The position numbers and the translations under genes are program-made. Below the pieces are notes generated by a model. That model did not search any database. It saw only the letters and a list, made by a program, of their open reading frames with translations, and was not told where the DNA came from. A stretch of DNA of 64,000 nt from Coriobacteriia bacterium (lineage in GTDB: Bacteria > Actinomycetota > Coriobacteriia > WRKU01 > JAENWW01), in NCBI GenBank assembly GCA_016649875.1, contig JAENWW010000008.1:16215-80214 (forward strand). Direction: 5' to 3'. How positions within the stretch are numbered: the first letter of the stretch is position 1; each line of letters begins with the position of its first letter. This document shows positions 26,996-36,864 of the stretch, in pieces.

Positions 26996-27098
26996 AATAA
27001 ATTTATAGGTTGTTCGACCGGTCATATTTTTCACAAATACATATATAATGTGTCTGCGTGGCTCTACATAAAACTACAAACACCGGGGGGTGCGTAGT

Positions 27099-27476
27099 AT
27101 GAGCAAACCCATGCGGGATGAGAAAGTCGGTCAAACGGCTGCCTCGGCTTTGGAGGGCATTCTTAAAGTCGAGTCGGTAACGTCTCGCGAAATTGAAAAA
27201 GCGCAGCTGAGCGCCAAAGATGTTGTAACGCGAGCTCAAGCGAAAGTGCCGACGATCACTGCGGAGATCGAAAAACGTACGCGCCTGACGGCCGACGAAA
27301 AAACGCAGGATATCAAAACACAAACTCAACAAAAAATTGCAGAATTACAGCGACACGGGACCGAAGCCTGCGACGAGATGTCGAAACATCTTGCCCGGCA
27401 TTTCGATGAGGCGATCGCCTATGCGGTGCACCAAACGGTCGCCCCCGATGCCGATGGAAGGAACTCGATATGTTAG
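27099..27476 (+). CDS. ntpF: V/A-type ATPase peripheral-stalk subunit G/H-like (NtpF-like)
   Basis: 125 residues, nearly all helical coiled coil with many Glu, Lys and Ala, as in the peripheral stalk partner of subunit E. The start at 27099 follows GGGGGGTG. The last codons overlap the start of ntpI (ATGTTAG). Sequence identity of such coils is low, so the call rests on its place at the head of the operon in the ntpFIKECGABD order. Confidence 0.7.
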   Translation: MSKPMRDEKVGQTAASALEGILKVESVTSREIEKAQLSAKDVVTRAQAKVPTITAEIEKRTRLTADEKTQDIKTQTQQKIAELQRHGTEACDEMSKHLARHFDEAIAYAVHQTVAPDADGRNSIC

Positions 27477-29464
27477 TTCCCATGTCGAAGGTTTATATCA
27501 TCGGTTTGAAGAAGTATTTCCTTGATGCGCTTGAAGAACTGCAGACATACGGCAAGGTGCATCTCACCGATTTGTCGGATGGGATAGCGAAAGGTGAAAT
27601 GCCGATTGAATCCATGCGACTTTTCAAGACCTCCGAAGAAGAGCTCGACGAGCTCAGATCGCTTAAATCACGGGGACAAATACTGATAAAAAATCTCTTC
27701 GGTAATCCCGGTATCGACAGCAATTGCTCTTCGCTTGAGAGAGAAGAGAAGTTAAGCATAGCCGCTTTGGCGAAGCAGGCGAACGAATATTTCGCGGCGG
27801 CCGAACCCGAGGCGTCGGGTCTTGTGCAAAAAGTCGAAGATCTCAGCGAGGAACAGGCCGAACTTTTGCAATACGAACCGCTTCTGGTGAAAATCGAGCC
27901 GACGGTCAAGAAACTCGTCGGGGACAAAGACATGTATTCGACGGCGATAATCGTCGAGGCGCGATTCCGTGCGGCGGCAAATGAGTTGCGCGATATGTTG
28001 GAAAAAATATCGGAGGGTGCTGCGACGACTGTGGTGAAATCACTCGGTGATGAAATGCTGGGAATCGTCGTCGTCGTCGATAACGAGCATGCGCCGATTG
28101 TTCGACAGACGCTTTCCGATGAGCACGTCAACCACATAAAATTGCCTGGCACGTTCGAAGAGCTCCCCTTCAGCGAAGCGCTGAGAGCGATTCACGAACG
28201 AATCGAAATCCTTCCCGAGAAGATCGATAAAGCGCAGATCGAACTTGCTCTTTATGCAGAAAACCAACGCGAAAAATTGTGCGAGACGACATACGGTATC
28301 CTCAATTGCATTCATCAACTCGAGGCGATCGAACAGTTCGGGGAAACGGCATATACGTTCGTCATCGCCGGCTATGTGCCGAGCGACGAATTGCCTGAGC
28401 TCAAGAAACTTCTCGAAGATAAATGGGCGAACGGTGTTGTCGTCGATGAAATTCCCATTGAGACCAAAGAATACAGCAAGGTGCCCGTCGAACTTGAAAA
28501 CGGGGCGAGATTCAAGCCGTTTCAAGCCGCGCTCGGTATTTGGGGACAGCCGGTTTACGGCACCTTCGATCCTTCGTTCATTATCGCGATGTCGTTCCCG
28601 TTCATATTCGGCATGATAGTCGGAGACGTCGGCTACGGGCTTCTCCTTTTGGGGTTTTGCCTCTTCTTCAAATGGAAGTATCCGAAGAACGGAGTCGTCC
28701 AAGCCTTCACCGGAGTACTTGCTCCCGGCGGTCTCATGGCAATTGTGTTTGGTGTGTTCTATTTCGAGTTTTTCGGAAATTTGGCAAGCGAATATATCCC
28801 CGGCCTCAACACGCTCAAACCGATACAAATCACCTCGAGTTTCAGTCTACCGTTCATCCGAACGTCTTCGGACATGATGATGACTCTGTTGGTGATGGCG
28901 ATCAGTATCGGATTCATCGAAATAGTTGCCGGCTTGATAATGGGAGTCGTCAACCATAGGCATATGGGAGAGCGGAAAGAAGCTATCGAAAAAAGCGGTA
29001 TTTTAGTGATTTTGTTTGCCGTTTTAGCCATGGTTACCTTCAAGTTCGTGCCGGTGCTGACATCCGGTCTGAGTACCGAAAGCGCGGCGATTGTGAGCTA
29101 TCTCATCTATTTCGTGCTCGCCGTCGGTTTTATCGTGAGCATTGCGGGCGGGGGCATAATGGGCGCCATCGAAACGATGGAATCGGTTTCTCATATCGCA
29201 AGCTATATTCGTATCATGGCGATCGGGCTGGTCGGCGCACTGTTGGCGGATGCGGCGAATAAATTGGCTTTCGTCACCATGCCGAACGCGGCCGGTATTT
29301 TCCTGGCCCTCATTTTGCACGTTCTCAATTTCGCCATCATTTGTTTCAGCCCTTCGATTCACGCGTTGCGTCTAACTTTCTTGGAGTTCTTCGGAAAGTT
29401 TTTGGAAACAGGAAAAGTCAGTTATAAACCGTTTGCACATGTGGGAAAGGATGAACAATCATGA
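27470..29464 (+). CDS. ntpI: V/A-type ATPase membrane subunit I (a-type stator)
   Basis: 664 residues. Cytoplasmic N-terminal half with coiled coils, then seven or eight helices from about residue 375. The segment ASYIRIMAIGLVGALLADAAN holds the essential Arg that faces the proteolipid ring. GTFDPSFIIAMSFPFIFGMIVGD and the end HALRLTFLEFFGKF are family landmarks. Start at ATG 27470 with AAGGA 7 bases before. The stop overlaps the next ATG (ATGA). Confidence 0.95.
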   Translation: MLVPMSKVYIIGLKKYFLDALEELQTYGKVHLTDLSDGIAKGEMPIESMRLFKTSEEELDELRSLKSRGQILIKNLFGNPGIDSNCSSLEREEKLSIAALAKQANEYFAAAEPEASGLVQKVEDLSEEQAELLQYEPLLVKIEPTVKKLVGDKDMYSTAIIVEARFRAAANELRDMLEKISEGAATTVVKSLGDEMLGIVVVVDNEHAPIVRQTLSDEHVNHIKLPGTFEELPFSEALRAIHERIEILPEKIDKAQIELALYAENQREKLCETTYGILNCIHQLEAIEQFGETAYTFVIAGYVPSDELPELKKLLEDKWANGVVVDEIPIETKEYSKVPVELENGARFKPFQAALGIWGQPVYGTFDPSFIIAMSFPFIFGMIVGDVGYGLLLLGFCLFFKWKYPKNGVVQAFTGVLAPGGLMAIVFGVFYFEFFGNLASEYIPGLNTLKPIQITSSFSLPFIRTSSDMMMTLLVMAISIGFIEIVAGLIMGVVNHRHMGERKEAIEKSGILVILFAVLAMVTFKFVPVLTSGLSTESAAIVSYLIYFVLAVGFIVSIAGGGIMGAIETMESVSHIASYIRIMAIGLVGALLADAANKLAFVTMPNAAGIFLALILHVLNFAIICFSPSIHALRLTFLEFFGKFLETGKVSYKPFAHVGKDEQS

Positions 29465-29793
29465 GTCGAATCATGCACTTTTTGCGGGGCGGTAAGCAGT
29501 TCGTCGCACTTACGGCATTCGCGTTGTTTGCCGCACCGGTTGTCGCCATGGCAGCTGTGGCGACCACGACCGTCGTAGATCCGAAGGTGCAGGTGGCAAA
29601 ATATTTCTCGGCGGCAATCGCCATGGGCGCCTCGGCTTTGGGGGCTGCTTATGCGCAGGCGAAAATCGGATCCGCCGCCGCAGGCACCCTTGCCGAGAAT
29701 CCCGATGCAGGCGCCATGCTACTTGTCTTGCAAGCGCTCCCGGAGATTATCGTTTTGCTCGGTTTCGTATCGGCACTGATTATCGTCGGTTAG
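29461..29793 (+). CDS. ntpK: V/A-type ATPase proteolipid subunit K
   Basis: 110 residues. A hydrophobic N-terminal segment of about 30 residues (FVALTAFALFAAPVVAMAAVA) looks like a leader or extra helix, followed by a single two-helix hairpin. Helix one has AYAQAKIGSAAAGTLAENP and helix two carries the ion-binding Glu in ALPEIIVLLGF. Many V-type K proteins have four helices; this is the short type. The Gln in helix one is compatible with Na+ as well as H+ coupling, but is not decisive. Confidence 0.92.
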   Translation: MSRIMHFLRGGKQFVALTAFALFAAPVVAMAAVATTTVVDPKVQVAKYFSAAIAMGASALGAAYAQAKIGSAAAGTLAENPDAGAMLLVLQALPEIIVLLGFVSALIIVG

Positions 29794-29805
29794 AGGTGAG
29801 CGGCT

Positions 29806-30393
29806 ATGGCAATCAAAAATATTTTGGTTGCAATTGAGGAACAGGCGAGAGAAGAGATTGCAGAAATTTTGCGTCTCACCGATGAAAAAGCAAAGAAACT
29901 TCTCGATGAGACGCGGAAATCGGCTGAGGCCGAGGGCAGACGTTTCGTCGATTCGACCGTTTCGCGCGATGAGCGAGAGGCTGTTCGTGCATTGCATAGC
30001 GCGTCGATTGTAAACGGCCGTTCGCTTTCGGATGTGAGAGCGAAAGCGTACGCACACGTAGTCGAACAGGCAGGCGTCGAACTTACAAAAATAAGGGCGA
30101 CTGAAGGTTATCAAAAAATCATATGTGCTTTATGCAAGGATGCAATCATCGGTCTCGGAGAGAGCGTGATCGTTCACGTCGATCCGGTCGACGGCGAGGT
30201 CTTGAACTCGGAGTGGTGCAGCAAGCAGCAGTGCGTTCAACATGTCGAAATCATGCAAGATATCATCACGACCGGTGGCATTAAGGTCACGAGTGCCGAT
30301 GGTCGCATCATGCGCGACAACACGTTCGAAGCACGGCTTGACCGAGTCAAAGACGCCCGGGCGAAAGAAATTTGGCAGGTATTGGACTCATGA
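29806..30393 (+). CDS. ntpE: V/A-type ATPase subunit E
   Basis: 195 residues: an N-terminal coiled coil of about 80 residues (EEQAREEIAEILRLTDEKAK) and a C-terminal globular head with GGIKVTSADGRIMRDNTFEARLD, the family signature. It joins the stator stalk to the catalytic ring. The last codons overlap the start of the C gene (ATGA). Confidence 0.92.
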   Translation: MAIKNILVAIEEQAREEIAEILRLTDEKAKKLLDETRKSAEAEGRRFVDSTVSRDEREAVRALHSASIVNGRSLSDVRAKAYAHVVEQAGVELTKIRATEGYQKIICALCKDAIIGLGESVIVHVDPVDGEVLNSEWCSKQQCVQHVEIMQDIITTGGIKVTSADGRIMRDNTFEARLDRVKDARAKEIWQVLDS

Positions 30394-31475
30394 TCTCTCA
30401 GAGCGCGCTCTCCACCATCGAGTACGCCAATGCCCGCGTGCGATCCCACCGTGCGCGTTTGTTCAAACAGGCGGATTACGATGACATGATGGGACAAGCG
30501 AGTCTTGAACAGCTGAGAGTGTATCTCGGATTCACAAAGTATGCGTCCGATATCGAGGAAAATTCGCTGACGCGAACGGGAGCCTCGGTAGTGGGATTCG
30601 CAGTCAACTCGTTTCTTCAAAATGAGTTCGAGTGGGTTTCGAAATTTTACACCACCGCCAAACGACGGCTTATCGATGCGATTGCCGGTGAGTGGGATTT
30701 TGCCGATCTCAAAACCGTGGTGCGCGGCATTTATTCGGGGACGAGTCCCGAGGAGATTATCGCATCGTTTTCAGGCGCGGGGATAGTGATTTCACGTGAA
30801 GCGCTCAGTATGCTGGCAAAGCAAAAAAGTCTGCAAGACGCTGTGGCGTTGGCCTCGACGCTTAACTTCCCCTATGCGAATGCACTGCGCTTAGGCGCCG
30901 AGCGATTTGCTATAACCGAGGCACTCGTTGAGTTCGAGGCGAGCCTCGATCAGGCATATTTCGCGTGGGCGCTCGGCTTGCTGGACCATCGGAGAGGGCG
31001 CAACAGCGTCGTCTACACATATATCCGCGAAAAAATCGATATTCGCAATATCATGACGCTTGCACGCGTCATCGTTTCGAACGAAACATTCGGCACTCGA
31101 AACGAAGCCGCTCGCTATTTTCTCATCGGCGGCACCGCGGTGACCGATGCGAAAATGTTCGCCCGTCTCGCCGCATTGCCATCGCTTGAAGACCTTGCGC
31201 GGGCGCTCGGTACAATACCGTTGCGTAAAGTGATCAGAAGCGAAATCGCCGAGTATCTCATATCCGATTCGCTTTCCGAGCTCGACCGCGCGCTCAATCT
31301 TTACTCGCTGAGAAAGGTGGTCAAAATCGGTCATCGCGATTTAGCCGGCGTCGGCTTACCGATTGCTTACTTACTTGCGTTGGAAAATGAGACGATTGAT
31401 ATTCGCATCATCGCCTATGCGAAGGCATACGGTATTCCCGACTCCATGATTCGCGAGGAGATAGCTCTTGTATAA
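30390..31475 (+). CDS. ntpC: V/A-type ATPase subunit C/d (AC39 family)
   Basis: 361 residues from the ATG at 30390, which overlaps the ntpE stop. Helical throughout; begins ISQSALSTIEYANARVRSHRARLF and ends [12 protein letters not shown]39-family proteins couple the central shaft to the proteolipid ring. Assigned by family-like start, length and operon place. The end overlaps the TTG of the next gene. Confidence 0.88.
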   Translation: MISQSALSTIEYANARVRSHRARLFKQADYDDMMGQASLEQLRVYLGFTKYASDIEENSLTRTGASVVGFAVNSFLQNEFEWVSKFYTTAKRRLIDAIAGEWDFADLKTVVRGIYSGTSPEEIIASFSGAGIVISREALSMLAKQKSLQDAVALASTLNFPYANALRLGAERFAITEALVEFEASLDQAYFAWALGLLDHRRGRNSVVYTYIREKIDIRNIMTLARVIVSNETFGTRNEAARYFLIGGTAVTDAKMFARLAALPSLEDLARALGTIPLRKVIRSEIAEYLISDSLSELDRALNLYSLRKVVKIGHRDLAGVGLPIAYLLALENETIDIRIIAYAKAYGIPDSMIREEIALV

Positions 31476-31800
31476 ACTCGTTTGCATAACGGACGGTAAA
31501 ACTGCCGACGGGTTCAAACTGGCGGGAATCGATGTCGAAATCGCAGAGTCGGTCGAGGAGGCGCACGCAGCCGTATCGACGATACTCGACGAGGACGAGG
31601 TCGGCATAATAGCTCTCGACCAACGTCTCGCCGATGCAGTCGACGAGCGTCTCAGCCGTAAACTTGAAACACTGTATCGTCCGGTGCTCGTCATGTTGCC
31701 TCTCGGTGACAGCTTGGATACGCAAGATCTCTTTCAGCAGCGCTTGAAACGACTAATCCGTCGAGCCGTCGGTTTCGACGTTACTTTGAGAAGGGAGTGA
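31468..31800 (+). CDS. ntpG: V/A-type ATPase subunit F (NtpG)
   Basis: 110 residues. Starts TTG at 31468, with GAGGAG upstream, inside the end of ntpC. Sequence shows [22 protein letters not shown] and [20 protein letters not shown], the typical Rossmann-like F subunit of the rotor shaft. The stop overlaps the start of the catalytic A subunit. Confidence 0.93.
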   Translation: MYKLVCITDGKTADGFKLAGIDVEIAESVEEAHAAVSTILDEDEVGIIALDQRLADAVDERLSRKLETLYRPVLVMLPLGDSLDTQDLFQQRLKRLIRRAVGFDVTLRRE

Positions 31801-33629
31801 GCGAAGTGGGGGGTGAAAACACTGCAGCCACGGGCCTCATCGAACGCATCACCGGCCCGGTCGTCGGCGCGAAGCGGATGACCGGCGCACGCATGTACGA
31901 TATCGTGCGAGTCGGCAATGTCGGTCTCATGGGAGAGGTCATCCGTCTTGACGGTGATCGAGCTACTATCCAAGTCTATGAGGAAACCGCCGGTCTGCGT
32001 GTGGGGGAGCCGGTGGAGTTGACGCGCGCGCCTCTCACCGTCGAGCTCGGACCCGGTCTCCTCACTTCGATTTTCGACGGGATCCAGCGTCCTCTCGAGC
32101 TGTTGGCTGACATTTCCGGCACTTTCATCGAGCGCGGAGCTCGCGTCCAAGCGCTCGACCATGCGAAGAAATGGAGTTTTACTCCGCTTGTCGCCATCGG
32201 CGATGAGATCTCGGGTGGTATGGTGCTCGGTTCGGTACCGGAGGGCGCCTTCGTACATAAAATAATGGTTCCTCCTCTGCAGAAAAAAAGCAAAATCACC
32301 TTCATCGCCCAAGTGGGCGAATACACGCTTGACGATAAAATCGTCGAACTCGAAGAGGGGATCGACCTCACGCTCTCGCATCGGTGGCCGGTGCGCAAAT
32401 CCCGTCCGTTCGTCAAAAAACTCGATCCGTCGGTGCCGTTTGTCACCGGCATGCGCGTGCTCGACACGTTATTTCCCATCGCGTTGGGAGGCAACGCGAT
32501 CATCCCGGGAGGATTCGGTACCGGTAAAACGGTTACGCAGCAGTCGCTTGCGAAGTGGGCCGACGTCGACATCATCGTCTATGTCGGGTGCGGGGAGCGC
32601 GGAAATGAAATGACTGAAGTGCTCACCGAGTTTCCGGCGCTCGAGGATCCTCGGACCGGACAACCGCTCATGCAGCGTACCGTTCTGGTAGCCAATACGT
32701 CGAACATGCCGGTGGCCGCCCGTGAAGCGTCCATCTATGTCGGTGTCACCATAGCCGAATACTATCGCGACATGGGTTATTCGGTCGCCATGATGGCCGA
32801 CTCGACTTCGCGGTGGGGTGAAGCGTTGCGTGAGGTTTCCGGTCGGCTTGAAGAAATGCCGGGCGAGGAGGGCTACCCCGCATATTTGGCGACGCGACTC
32901 GCCGCATTTTACGAACGAAGCGGTCGTGTCGTACCGTTGAGCGCGAACGTATGCGAAATCACCCATGACAATACGGAGAAAGAGCCTGCTGAAAGAGTCG
33001 AACGCTGTGAGGGCTCGGTCACGATGGTGGGAGCGGTGTCTCCGGCCGGTGGTGACATGTCAGAGCCCATCACGCAAAATTCGTTGCGTGTCACGGGGGC
33101 TTTTTGGGCGCTCGATACCGATCTGGCCCACAAACGCCATTTTCCCGCAATCAGCTGGACGAAAAGCTACACGTTGTTTTTGGCGCAAGTCACCGGATGG
33201 TATGAGGAGCATGTCGCCACCGATTGGCAAGCGACGCGTGAGCGCGCCATGTCCATCCTCCAAAAAGAAGTCGAGCTTGAAGAGGTCGTCCAATTGGTCG
33301 GCCCCGATGCGCTTCCCGATTCCGAGAAAATATATTTGGAACTTTCGCGAATGATTCGAGAAGATTTTCTCCAGCAATTTGCTTTCGACGAGGTCGACGC
33401 CTATTGCCCCATCAAGAAGCAGCACACGATTTTGCGCCTGATCATGGTGTATGCGGACAATGCCGTCAAGGCGATGGAGCGCGGAGTCATGCTCTCGAGT
33501 ATTTTGGTTTTACCGTTGCGTGCCGAAATCGCGGGGATGAAAACATTGCCCACCGAGGAATCGGAAGTCTATGCGGAAAAACTATTCGTTGAGATACGAA
33601 CTTCGCTCGATGAGTTGGAGGTGGGTTGA
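31797..33629 (+). CDS. ntpA: V/A-type ATPase catalytic subunit A
   Basis: 610 residues. P-loop [17 protein letters not shown], Walker B region [16 protein letters not shown], catalytic-loop [13 protein letters not shown], and the A-specific non-homologous insert before the P-loop ([19 protein letters not shown]). It hydrolyses or makes ATP in the A3B3 head. GTG start at 31797 overlaps the previous stop; GTG 31806 is a possible alternative. Confidence 0.96.
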   Translation: MSEVGGENTAATGLIERITGPVVGAKRMTGARMYDIVRVGNVGLMGEVIRLDGDRATIQVYEETAGLRVGEPVELTRAPLTVELGPGLLTSIFDGIQRPLELLADISGTFIERGARVQALDHAKKWSFTPLVAIGDEISGGMVLGSVPEGAFVHKIMVPPLQKKSKITFIAQVGEYTLDDKIVELEEGIDLTLSHRWPVRKSRPFVKKLDPSVPFVTGMRVLDTLFPIALGGNAIIPGGFGTGKTVTQQSLAKWADVDIIVYVGCGERGNEMTEVLTEFPALEDPRTGQPLMQRTVLVANTSNMPVAAREASIYVGVTIAEYYRDMGYSVAMMADSTSRWGEALREVSGRLEEMPGEEGYPAYLATRLAAFYERSGRVVPLSANVCEITHDNTEKEPAERVERCEGSVTMVGAVSPAGGDMSEPITQNSLRVTGAFWALDTDLAHKRHFPAISWTKSYTLFLAQVTGWYEEHVATDWQATRERAMSILQKEVELEEVVQLVGPDALPDSEKIYLELSRMIREDFLQQFAFDEVDAYCPIKKQHTILRLIMVYADNAVKAMERGVMLSSILVLPLRAEIAGMKTLPTEESEVYAEKLFVEIRTSLDELEVG

Positions 33630-33631
33630 TA

Positions 33632-35086
33632 ATGGGTAATGACAAGAGTGGGGCGAGTGTTACCGCCACTGAGCGGAGTCGCAAACCGGTTGTCCCCTCA
33701 GCTCTCTCGACCACCTACTATCGCACACTCGGCTCGGTGGCGGGTCCCTTGATAGTCGTCGAGGATGTGGCCGAAGTCGCCTATGACGAAACAGTCGAGA
33801 TCAAGCTTTCGGATGGGACGTTTCGGCACGGGAAGGTACTTGAAGTCGATGGAATGCGCGCCGTCGTGCAGGTGTACGAGGGGACAAGCGGCATCGACAT
33901 CGACATCGCTTCGGTGCGTTTTCTCGGCGAAGTCGCCAAGATGGAGGTCACTCCCGATTTGCTCGGGCGCGTGTTGAATGGAACCGGCAAGCCGATTGAC
34001 GGAGGTGCGCCGATTTTAGGAGTCGCGCGGCGCGATATCAACGGTGCGCCGATCAATCCCTCTCAGCGTGAGCAGCCCGCAGATTTCATCGAGACGGGTA
34101 TTTCGGCAATCGACGGTCTCAACACGCTGGTGCGCGGTCAAAAACTTCCGATATTCACCGCTTCCGGCTTGCCGGCAAACGAGCTCGCCGCGTTGATCGT
34201 CAAGCAAGCGCGCGTGCTCAGCGGCGAGGAATTCGCCATCGTCTTCGCCGCCATGGGCATTACCAACCGTGAGGCATCGTATTTCGTGAAAACCTTCGAG
34301 GAGTCGGGCGCTCTCGATCGCGTCGTGCTCTTCATGAACTTGGCGGATGATCCGACCGTGGAGCGGATTTTGACACCGCGCTGTGCTTTGACGGTCGCCG
34401 AGTACCTTGCCTTCGATTGCGACATGCAGGTGCTCGTGGTGCTTTCCGATATGACGAACTACTGCGAAGCCCTGCGCGAGATTTCGACCGCGCGCGAAGA
34501 GGTGCCCGGGCGTCGCGGTTATCCCGGCTATCTTTATACCGACCTTGCGAGTATCTATGAACGTGCGGGACGAATCAAAGGCTCGAAGGGGTCGATTACG
34601 CAGTTGCCGATTTTGACGATGCCGGATGATGATATCACGCACCCCATTCCCGATTTGACGGGATACATTACCGAGGGGCAAATCGTTTTGAGCCGTGCGC
34701 TTCATCGTCGTGGCATTTTCCCGCCGATCGATGTGTTACCCTGCCTCTCCCGTTTGATGAACTCGGGTATCGGTGAAGGGAAAACCCGTAAAGATCACAG
34801 CGCTCTGGCCAATCAGCTGTATGCCGCTTACGCCCGCGGCATCGAACTGCGGCGTTTGGTCGCCATCGTCGGTGAAGAAGCGCTCGCCTCCGCCGATTTG
34901 AGCTACTTGAAATTCGCCGATGAATTCGAAAAGCGTTATGTGGGGCAAGGCGCCACCGGGCGAACCATTGAAGAAACGTTCGCCCTTTCGTGGGAATTGC
35001 TGACGTTGCTTCCCGTCGAGGAGCTCACACGGGTGAAAAAATTCATGGCCGAATACTATCCCGAAAAGCTCGAACAGACCGAGTAG
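33632..35086 (+). CDS. ntpB: V/A-type ATPase regulatory subunit B
   Basis: 484 residues. The degenerate nucleotide site of B subunits is present in place of a P-loop ([20 protein letters not shown]), with [13 protein letters not shown] and [27 protein letters not shown]. Start ATG 33632 follows GGAGGTGGG. Non-catalytic partner of subunit A. It ends 12 bases before ntpD. Confidence 0.96.
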   Translation: MGNDKSGASVTATERSRKPVVPSALSTTYYRTLGSVAGPLIVVEDVAEVAYDETVEIKLSDGTFRHGKVLEVDGMRAVVQVYEGTSGIDIDIASVRFLGEVAKMEVTPDLLGRVLNGTGKPIDGGAPILGVARRDINGAPINPSQREQPADFIETGISAIDGLNTLVRGQKLPIFTASGLPANELAALIVKQARVLSGEEFAIVFAAMGITNREASYFVKTFEESGALDRVVLFMNLADDPTVERILTPRCALTVAEYLAFDCDMQVLVVLSDMTNYCEALREISTAREEVPGRRGYPGYLYTDLASIYERAGRIKGSKGSITQLPILTMPDDDITHPIPDLTGYITEGQIVLSRALHRRGIFPPIDVLPCLSRLMNSGIGEGKTRKDHSALANQLYAAYARGIELRRLVAIVGEEALASADLSYLKFADEFEKRYVGQGATGRTIEETFALSWELLTLLPVEELTRVKKFMAEYYPEKLEQTE

Positions 35087-35098
35087 AGGAGGCGCGCG

Positions 35099-35758
35099 AT
35101 GGAAGAGATTCGCCCGACGCATGCGCAACTCCTTTTGCTGCGTGACCGAATCAACGTGGCCACAGGGGGTATGGCGCTTTTGAAAAGCAAGCGCGACGCG
35201 TTGCTGCTTGAATTTATGGATGTCGTCGATGTCACACTTCATCTTTCCGACGAGCTCGCCGAAGTTCTCAAAAAGGCGCAATACGTCTTCGAGATAGCTC
35301 GCGCCATCGACGGCGAGGCGGCCGTACACTCGGCGGCTTTGGCTTCAAGCGGTGAGGTGCTCGTCGATATCAGCGGTTATAAAGTCATGGGCGTCGCCGT
35401 CCCGATTATCAACCAAGCTCCGCGTCCTCCTCGTACGCCGTTCACGCGCGGCTATTCGCCGACGAATGTTTCGGTTCGTATCGACGAGGCGGCCCTCGGC
35501 TTTGAAAAGGCGGTTTCGGCAATCATGAAGTATGCCGAGGCTGAGACGAAACTGCATCGGCTCGGTGCCGAAATCAGCAAGACGAACCGACGCGTCAACG
35601 CACTCGAGCAAATACGAATCCCCGAGCTCAAAGCTCAGGCGCGGTTCATCGAACAATCGCTCGATGAGCGTCAGCGCGAAGAGCTCTTCCGGCTCAAAAA
35701 AGTCAAAAAGAAAATCGATCGTAATGCAGCGGCGAAAAGAGCCGAGCGGCAATCGTAG
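35099..35758 (+). CDS. ntpD: V/A-type ATPase subunit D (rotor shaft)
   Basis: 219 residues. MEEIRPTHAQLLLLRDRINVATGGMALLKSKRDAL is the conserved N-terminal helix; the long C-terminal coiled coil reads RRVNALEQIRIPELKAQARF, then ends in a basic tail. It is the central rotating shaft. GAGGAGG precedes the ATG. Last gene of the nine-gene operon; the NtpH/J genes of E. hirae are not found after it. Confidence 0.95.
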   Translation: MEEIRPTHAQLLLLRDRINVATGGMALLKSKRDALLLEFMDVVDVTLHLSDELAEVLKKAQYVFEIARAIDGEAAVHSAALASSGEVLVDISGYKVMGVAVPIINQAPRPPRTPFTRGYSPTNVSVRIDEAALGFEKAVSAIMKYAEAETKLHRLGAEISKTNRRVNALEQIRIPELKAQARFIEQSLDERQREELFRLKKVKKKIDRNAAAKRAERQS

Positions 35759-35804
35759 AATTGCGTACGGCTCTTCGCGCTTACCTTTGGTCGCAGACTT
35801 GCGG

Positions 35805-35818
35805 TATACTGGAACGCA
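35805..35818 (+). promoter_or_regulatory. -10 box next to the RlmA-like start (leaderless)
   Basis: TATACT at 35805-35810 ends seven bases before the ATG at 35818. The six-to-seven base spacing puts the transcript start at the start codon. The -35 region is weak. Confidence 0.5.
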
Positions 35819-36684
35819 TGCCTATTAAAAAAGTAAATACTGAGGTACTCGCTCTGCTTCGTTGTCCGATATGTCAGTCGGAGCTTCATGAGGATGCTTT
35901 GGCTCTCGTGTGTGAAAACAATCACTCTTTCGATCGCTCGAAACTCGGCTATGTGACGCTCCTGTCTGGAGATGCCATACAAAACACCGCCGATAATCTG
36001 GATATGGTTTTTTGTCGACAGCGTTTCCATACGCGAAACTACTACAAACCCTTCGCCCAAAAACTCGCCGACGAGGTTGCAGCGGTGGTGCCGAGCACGG
36101 GGGCAATCGTCGCAGACATCGGTGCCGGTACCGGATATTATTCAGCGGTGCTCACCCGCGCCATACCCGGTATCGAAATCGTTGATTTCGATTTGTCGAA
36201 GCGTGCCCTTCAGCGTGCGGTCCAATTGAGCTCGGTCATCACGGCGATCGTTGCCGACACCTGGGCGGGGCTTCCCGTCAAAGATGAGGCGTTCGACGCA
36301 CTCATCAACGTGTTCGCTCCCCGAAATGCCGAGGATTTCGCGCGCATCGTCAAGCCCGGGGGATATGTTTTCGTTTCGACTCCGACTCCCAAACATCTGC
36401 TTGAGATTCGCGAGGCGGCCCATCTCATCAGAATCGGGCGTCAGGATTCCGATAAAAAAGCCGACCTCCGTGAAAAAATGATTCCGTACTTCGACTTGGT
36501 GAAGACCGAGACGATTGAGTTCCCGTTGGCCTTCGACGAGCGTTCGGTCTATGACTTGGTGATGATGGGTCCGAACGCCTATCATACCGACGGCGACGAG
36601 CTCCTCCATGTCATCGGGGAACTTCAACGCCCAATCGAGGCGACGTTTTCAGTGGACCTTCATACGTACCGCAAGCAAATATAG
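35818..36684 (+). CDS. RlmA-type 23S rRNA guanine-N1 methyltransferase
   Basis: 288 residues from the ATG at 35818. N-terminal zinc finger (LRCPICQSEL, then CENNHSFDRSKLGYVTLL) as in RlmA(I)/RlmA(II), followed by a SAM-binding Rossmann fold with IVADIGAGTGYYSAVL and a C-terminal MMGPNAYHTD. These enzymes methylate G745 or G748 of 23S rRNA, and a relative gives tylosin resistance; which position is targeted here is not clear. The mRNA may be leaderless. Confidence 0.88.
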   Translation: MPIKKVNTEVLALLRCPICQSELHEDALALVCENNHSFDRSKLGYVTLLSGDAIQNTADNLDMVFCRQRFHTRNYYKPFAQKLADEVAAVVPSTGAIVADIGAGTGYYSAVLTRAIPGIEIVDFDLSKRALQRAVQLSSVITAIVADTWAGLPVKDEAFDALINVFAPRNAEDFARIVKPGGYVFVSTPTPKHLLEIREAAHLIRIGRQDSDKKADLREKMIPYFDLVKTETIEFPLAFDERSVYDLVMMGPNAYHTDGDELLHVIGELQRPIEATFSVDLHTYRKQI

Positions 36685-36710
36685 TCGGCGCAACCTTTTT
36701 CGATATATCG

Positions 36711-36716
36711 TATAAT
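36711..36716 (+). promoter_or_regulatory. -10 box of the SRP RNA promoter
   Basis: TATAAT, about 12-15 bases before the RNA's first bases. No good -35 is visible at 17 bases. Confidence 0.6.
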
Positions 36717-36727
36717 GAGGGTAGCCT

Positions 36728-36838
36728 TGAATGCGCCCAGTGGGCTCGGACGGCGTTATACCGTGAACCTGGTCAGGACCGGAAGGTAGCAGCCATAAGC
36801 GGTCACTGATGGGTGTCCGAGTCCACTGGGCGCATTTT
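36728..36838 (+). ncRNA. ffs: Signal recognition particle RNA (small bacterial type)
   Basis: The conserved apical domain with GGTCAGGACCGGAAGGTAGC is at 36771-36790. The outer helix pairs TGCGCCCAGTGG (36732-36743) with CCACTGGGCGCA (36823-36834) and is followed directly by TTTTTC, so it also ends transcription. It binds Ffh for co-translational targeting of membrane proteins. Lies just before dnaX, as in many Gram-positive genomes. Exact ends are estimated. Confidence 0.95.
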
Positions 36839-36864
36839 TCCCACGTCCGAGAAACGGAGTGCGT

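Noticed and set aside
34016..34705. Minus-strand open frame of 229 codons inside ntpB
   Set aside because: Shadow of a well-conserved V-ATPase B gene; low complexity and no start signal.
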